From Sipunculus nudus (Eukaryota; Annelida; Sipuncula; Golfingiida; Sipunculidae), in NCBI GenBank assembly GCA_026874595.1, contig CM049313.1, positions 61,490,659-61,554,658 of the forward strand: a stretch of DNA of 64,000 nt, given 5' to 3'. Every line of letters starts with the position of its first letter. The first letter of the stretch is position 1. A model generated the notes under the pieces. That model saw only the letters and a program-made list of their open reading frames with translations. It had not been told where the DNA came from and did not search any database. The position numbers and the translations under genes are program-made. Below, piece by piece: positions 62,220 to 64,000 of this stretch.

Positions 62220-62480
62220 ACTCGTTTTGTATTTGCAGCAGGGCATGAAAACAGGTGAACCGTGCTACAGGAAACTGCGCCGAGAAGAAGAGCCTGCATG
62301 GGTCACTACCAAGCCGCTTTGGATCATCGCAGACGCACTCAGTGCATTATATATGCGCACGCAACCAAGGTGTCTGTGGTGCTCCATTTCCGGGAAGACG
62401 GCCATTCATACCCGACCACTCCTTTCACTCCCCGCATCGTCACTATAGCTGTGGAATGTTGGGGATAATTAATGGGTGCC
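62220..62480 (+). other. GC-richer open segment, possible exon
   Basis: A TTTGTATTTGCAG acceptor-like site (to about 62238) is followed by about 240 bp in which all three + frames are nearly open. One frame gives VSVVLHFREDGHSYPTTPF. No donor is clear and no domain is recognised, so this may be a terminal exon or chance. Confidence 0.25.
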
Positions 62481-63009
62481 AGAGATGCTAAAAATTACAT
62501 GTTTTACTTTATTTAACGAACCGTGGAGCTTTTTTGGCGGACACGAGAGTGCATAAAGAGACCCTTAAACCTGTGATTTGCTAATTTCTAAGATGCGGTT
62601 TACAGACGGAAAGGTTAATAAAGTGTACCTTATGAATTCCTGTCACTGTGTGTAATAGCTGGTTGTCAGGGTATATAGGCTGCTTTAACATAAAATATGT
62701 GTATTTTTCACACTTCGCTGCGTTAAATGAACATTGGTTTTCGTGAGTCAACCTTTACGTGGTTTCCATGAATAGAATCACGCGTGTGATAACAAATATG
62801 TATTCCTTTTTTTCTCTTTGACGGTCGCCATGAATTCCCATCGTATAAATCAGCAAAAAAGAATGATTATGTAAATTGAAGGAAAATATGAAGATGACTA
62901 TTGCTTATTGCTGTGTCTTTATGTAAAACATCTCCCTCTCAGTTCCCAGAACAAGGTGAATTATAGGAATTAAGGACCTTACCAAGTTAGGCGAACCAAT
63001 GAAACAATT

Positions 63010-63076
<67 letters not shown>

Positions 63077-63461
63077 TCAAGAAACAGCGTTCATAAGATG
63101 CATGTATACCTTCACAAATGCCGAATTGCAAAAAAAATTAGAAACACGAAAAAACTTTAATCTAAAATATAAGAGAAACTGAAGGTAAAAATTAGGCAAA
63201 ATTTAGTAATCTGGGCAAATAAAAAGACGAACATTGCAGACATTAATGAACGAACTTGCAACTTAAGTGAGGTTTCATTAATAAAGGCAGTTGTATAGAG
63301 ATATTTGATAAATTTACTTATATACAACGCGGCCAGCCGTTACAGAATTCATATGAGTAGACTGTGTAGAGGTCTCCATACACCGCGGCCAGGAATTCCG
63401 CTCCCCTGTATAGTTCATCGCTGAAAGGCGCCCCCGAGGTTCTGTGCGCATGCGCACTCAC
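62481..63461. other. No gene seen; (CT)n at 63011-63073
   Basis: Apart from the CT tract nothing is recognised. Confidence 0.45.
63011..63073. repeat. (CT)n microsatellite
   Basis: About 31 uninterrupted CT units. Confidence 0.95.
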
Positions 63462-63594
63462 CTTTCATTGCATGGCCGGGCAGACGGCTTGCTGTGTCTT
63501 GACAATGGCCGTGAAAATCTGTTGAATACCTCCGTGAAAGTCCTTTTGATCGCGCCGAGGGCTTCATGTTGACTTTCTTAGGGTTACCAAGAGT
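63462..63594 (-). CDS. Candidate internal or first coding exon, function unknown
   Basis: A 133-nt GC-rich segment between TCCCTTCTTCAG| and AAAG|GTGAGT on the - strand. One frame reads TLGNPKKVNMKPSARSKGLS and RRYSTDFHGHCQDTASRLPG, and contains an ATG. Another frame is also open in its second half. Good splice sites but no recognisable domain. It would belong to a gene transcribed upstream of MTHFS on the same strand. Confidence 0.35.
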
Positions 63595-64000
63595 CTGAAG
63601 AAGGGATAACAGATTGAATGACATAAACAACATAGCTATTAAGTACCGATTTCACGCGCAAATGGCGGTCACTAAAAGCCCGGAAACCGGGTATTCACAG
63701 TGGATCTTCCCATCTGGAGGAACTCAGCAGGCATATGTCGTGATGGGCCGTGATGTAATACGCGTACACAACACCGTATAATCATATTGTTAACGCATAT
63801 GAAATAAATGTACACAATATTCATTTAAAATATCACTGTATACAATTCAGGCATAAAATTCAGACAAACACAATACGTGCATGCATGTGCATGGTATATT
63901 ATCACATGATAAACGAACAGGAAATAAATATACAGAGAAGCCATTTATGATTCATTCATATAAAATAGATGCACCTTTAGTAATCATGATAATATCCTAC
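63595..64000. other. End of window, no gene seen
   Basis: No open frame or repeat of note. Confidence 0.45.

Noticed and set aside
62200-62491. Three overlapping + frames as a protein gene
   Set aside because: All three frames are open together because of base composition. Without a donor or homology I list it only as a possible exon.

Overview
This window is nuclear DNA from an animal. It is AT-rich, its genes are split by GT-AG introns, and most of it is repeats and decayed transposable elements. Helentron-like elements with (ACGG)n stretches, Penelope-like sequence with hammerhead ribozymes, Tigger-like elements and a tail of long (TA)n tracts suggest a lophotrochozoan, most likely a mollusc. 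That assignment is an inference from repeat content, not from a marker gene.

Only two host genes can be assembled with confidence. The first is a + strand gene with exons at 27291-27371, 28788-30941 and 41604-41780 that join in phase. It gives an 803-residue Ser/Thr-rich protein ending in one membrane helix. I do not recognise its family. The second is MTHFS (5-formyltetrahydrofolate cyclo-ligase) on the - strand, with exons at 59066-59191, 46469-46724 and 43363-43595 giving a full-length 204-residue enzyme. Weaker exon candidates lie near 23.25, 48.5, 62.2 and 63.5 kb.

Layout: 0-1.7 kb holds two oppositely oriented arms of a tandem satellite built on TGTCGCA. 1.8-11.1 kb is a nested stack: a 9.3 kb element with long terminal inverted repeats contains a 5'-truncated LINE, and the LINE is split by a 4.6 kb TA-target DNA element that carries a decayed multi-exon gene. 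11.4-12.3 kb is a Penelope-like fragment with two hammerhead ribozymes in opposite orientation. 13.7-14.5 kb is a palindrome-rich tandem repeat that recurs at 43.9-45.9 kb. 14.6-20.0 kb is a Helentron-like element with an endonuclease ORF; shorter relatives lie at 33.3, 40.1 and 50.6 kb. 21.3-22.2 kb holds a solo LTR. 24.2-26.2 kb has (TA)n tracts and a Tigger-like element. 31-41.6 kb is an intron with Tigger, MITE, 145-bp satellite and Helentron copies. 46.9-48.9 kb is an inverted-repeat element. 50.6-55.5 kb is a Helentron-like element interrupted by a young LTR retrotransposon that has a CCHC/coiled-coil ORF and no visible polymerase. 56.1-58.8 kb is another terminal-inverted-repeat element. 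59.2-64 kb has few features.

The host genes do not form a pathway with each other. What links most features is repeated insertion of mobile DNA into one another, into (TA)n tracts and into large introns.
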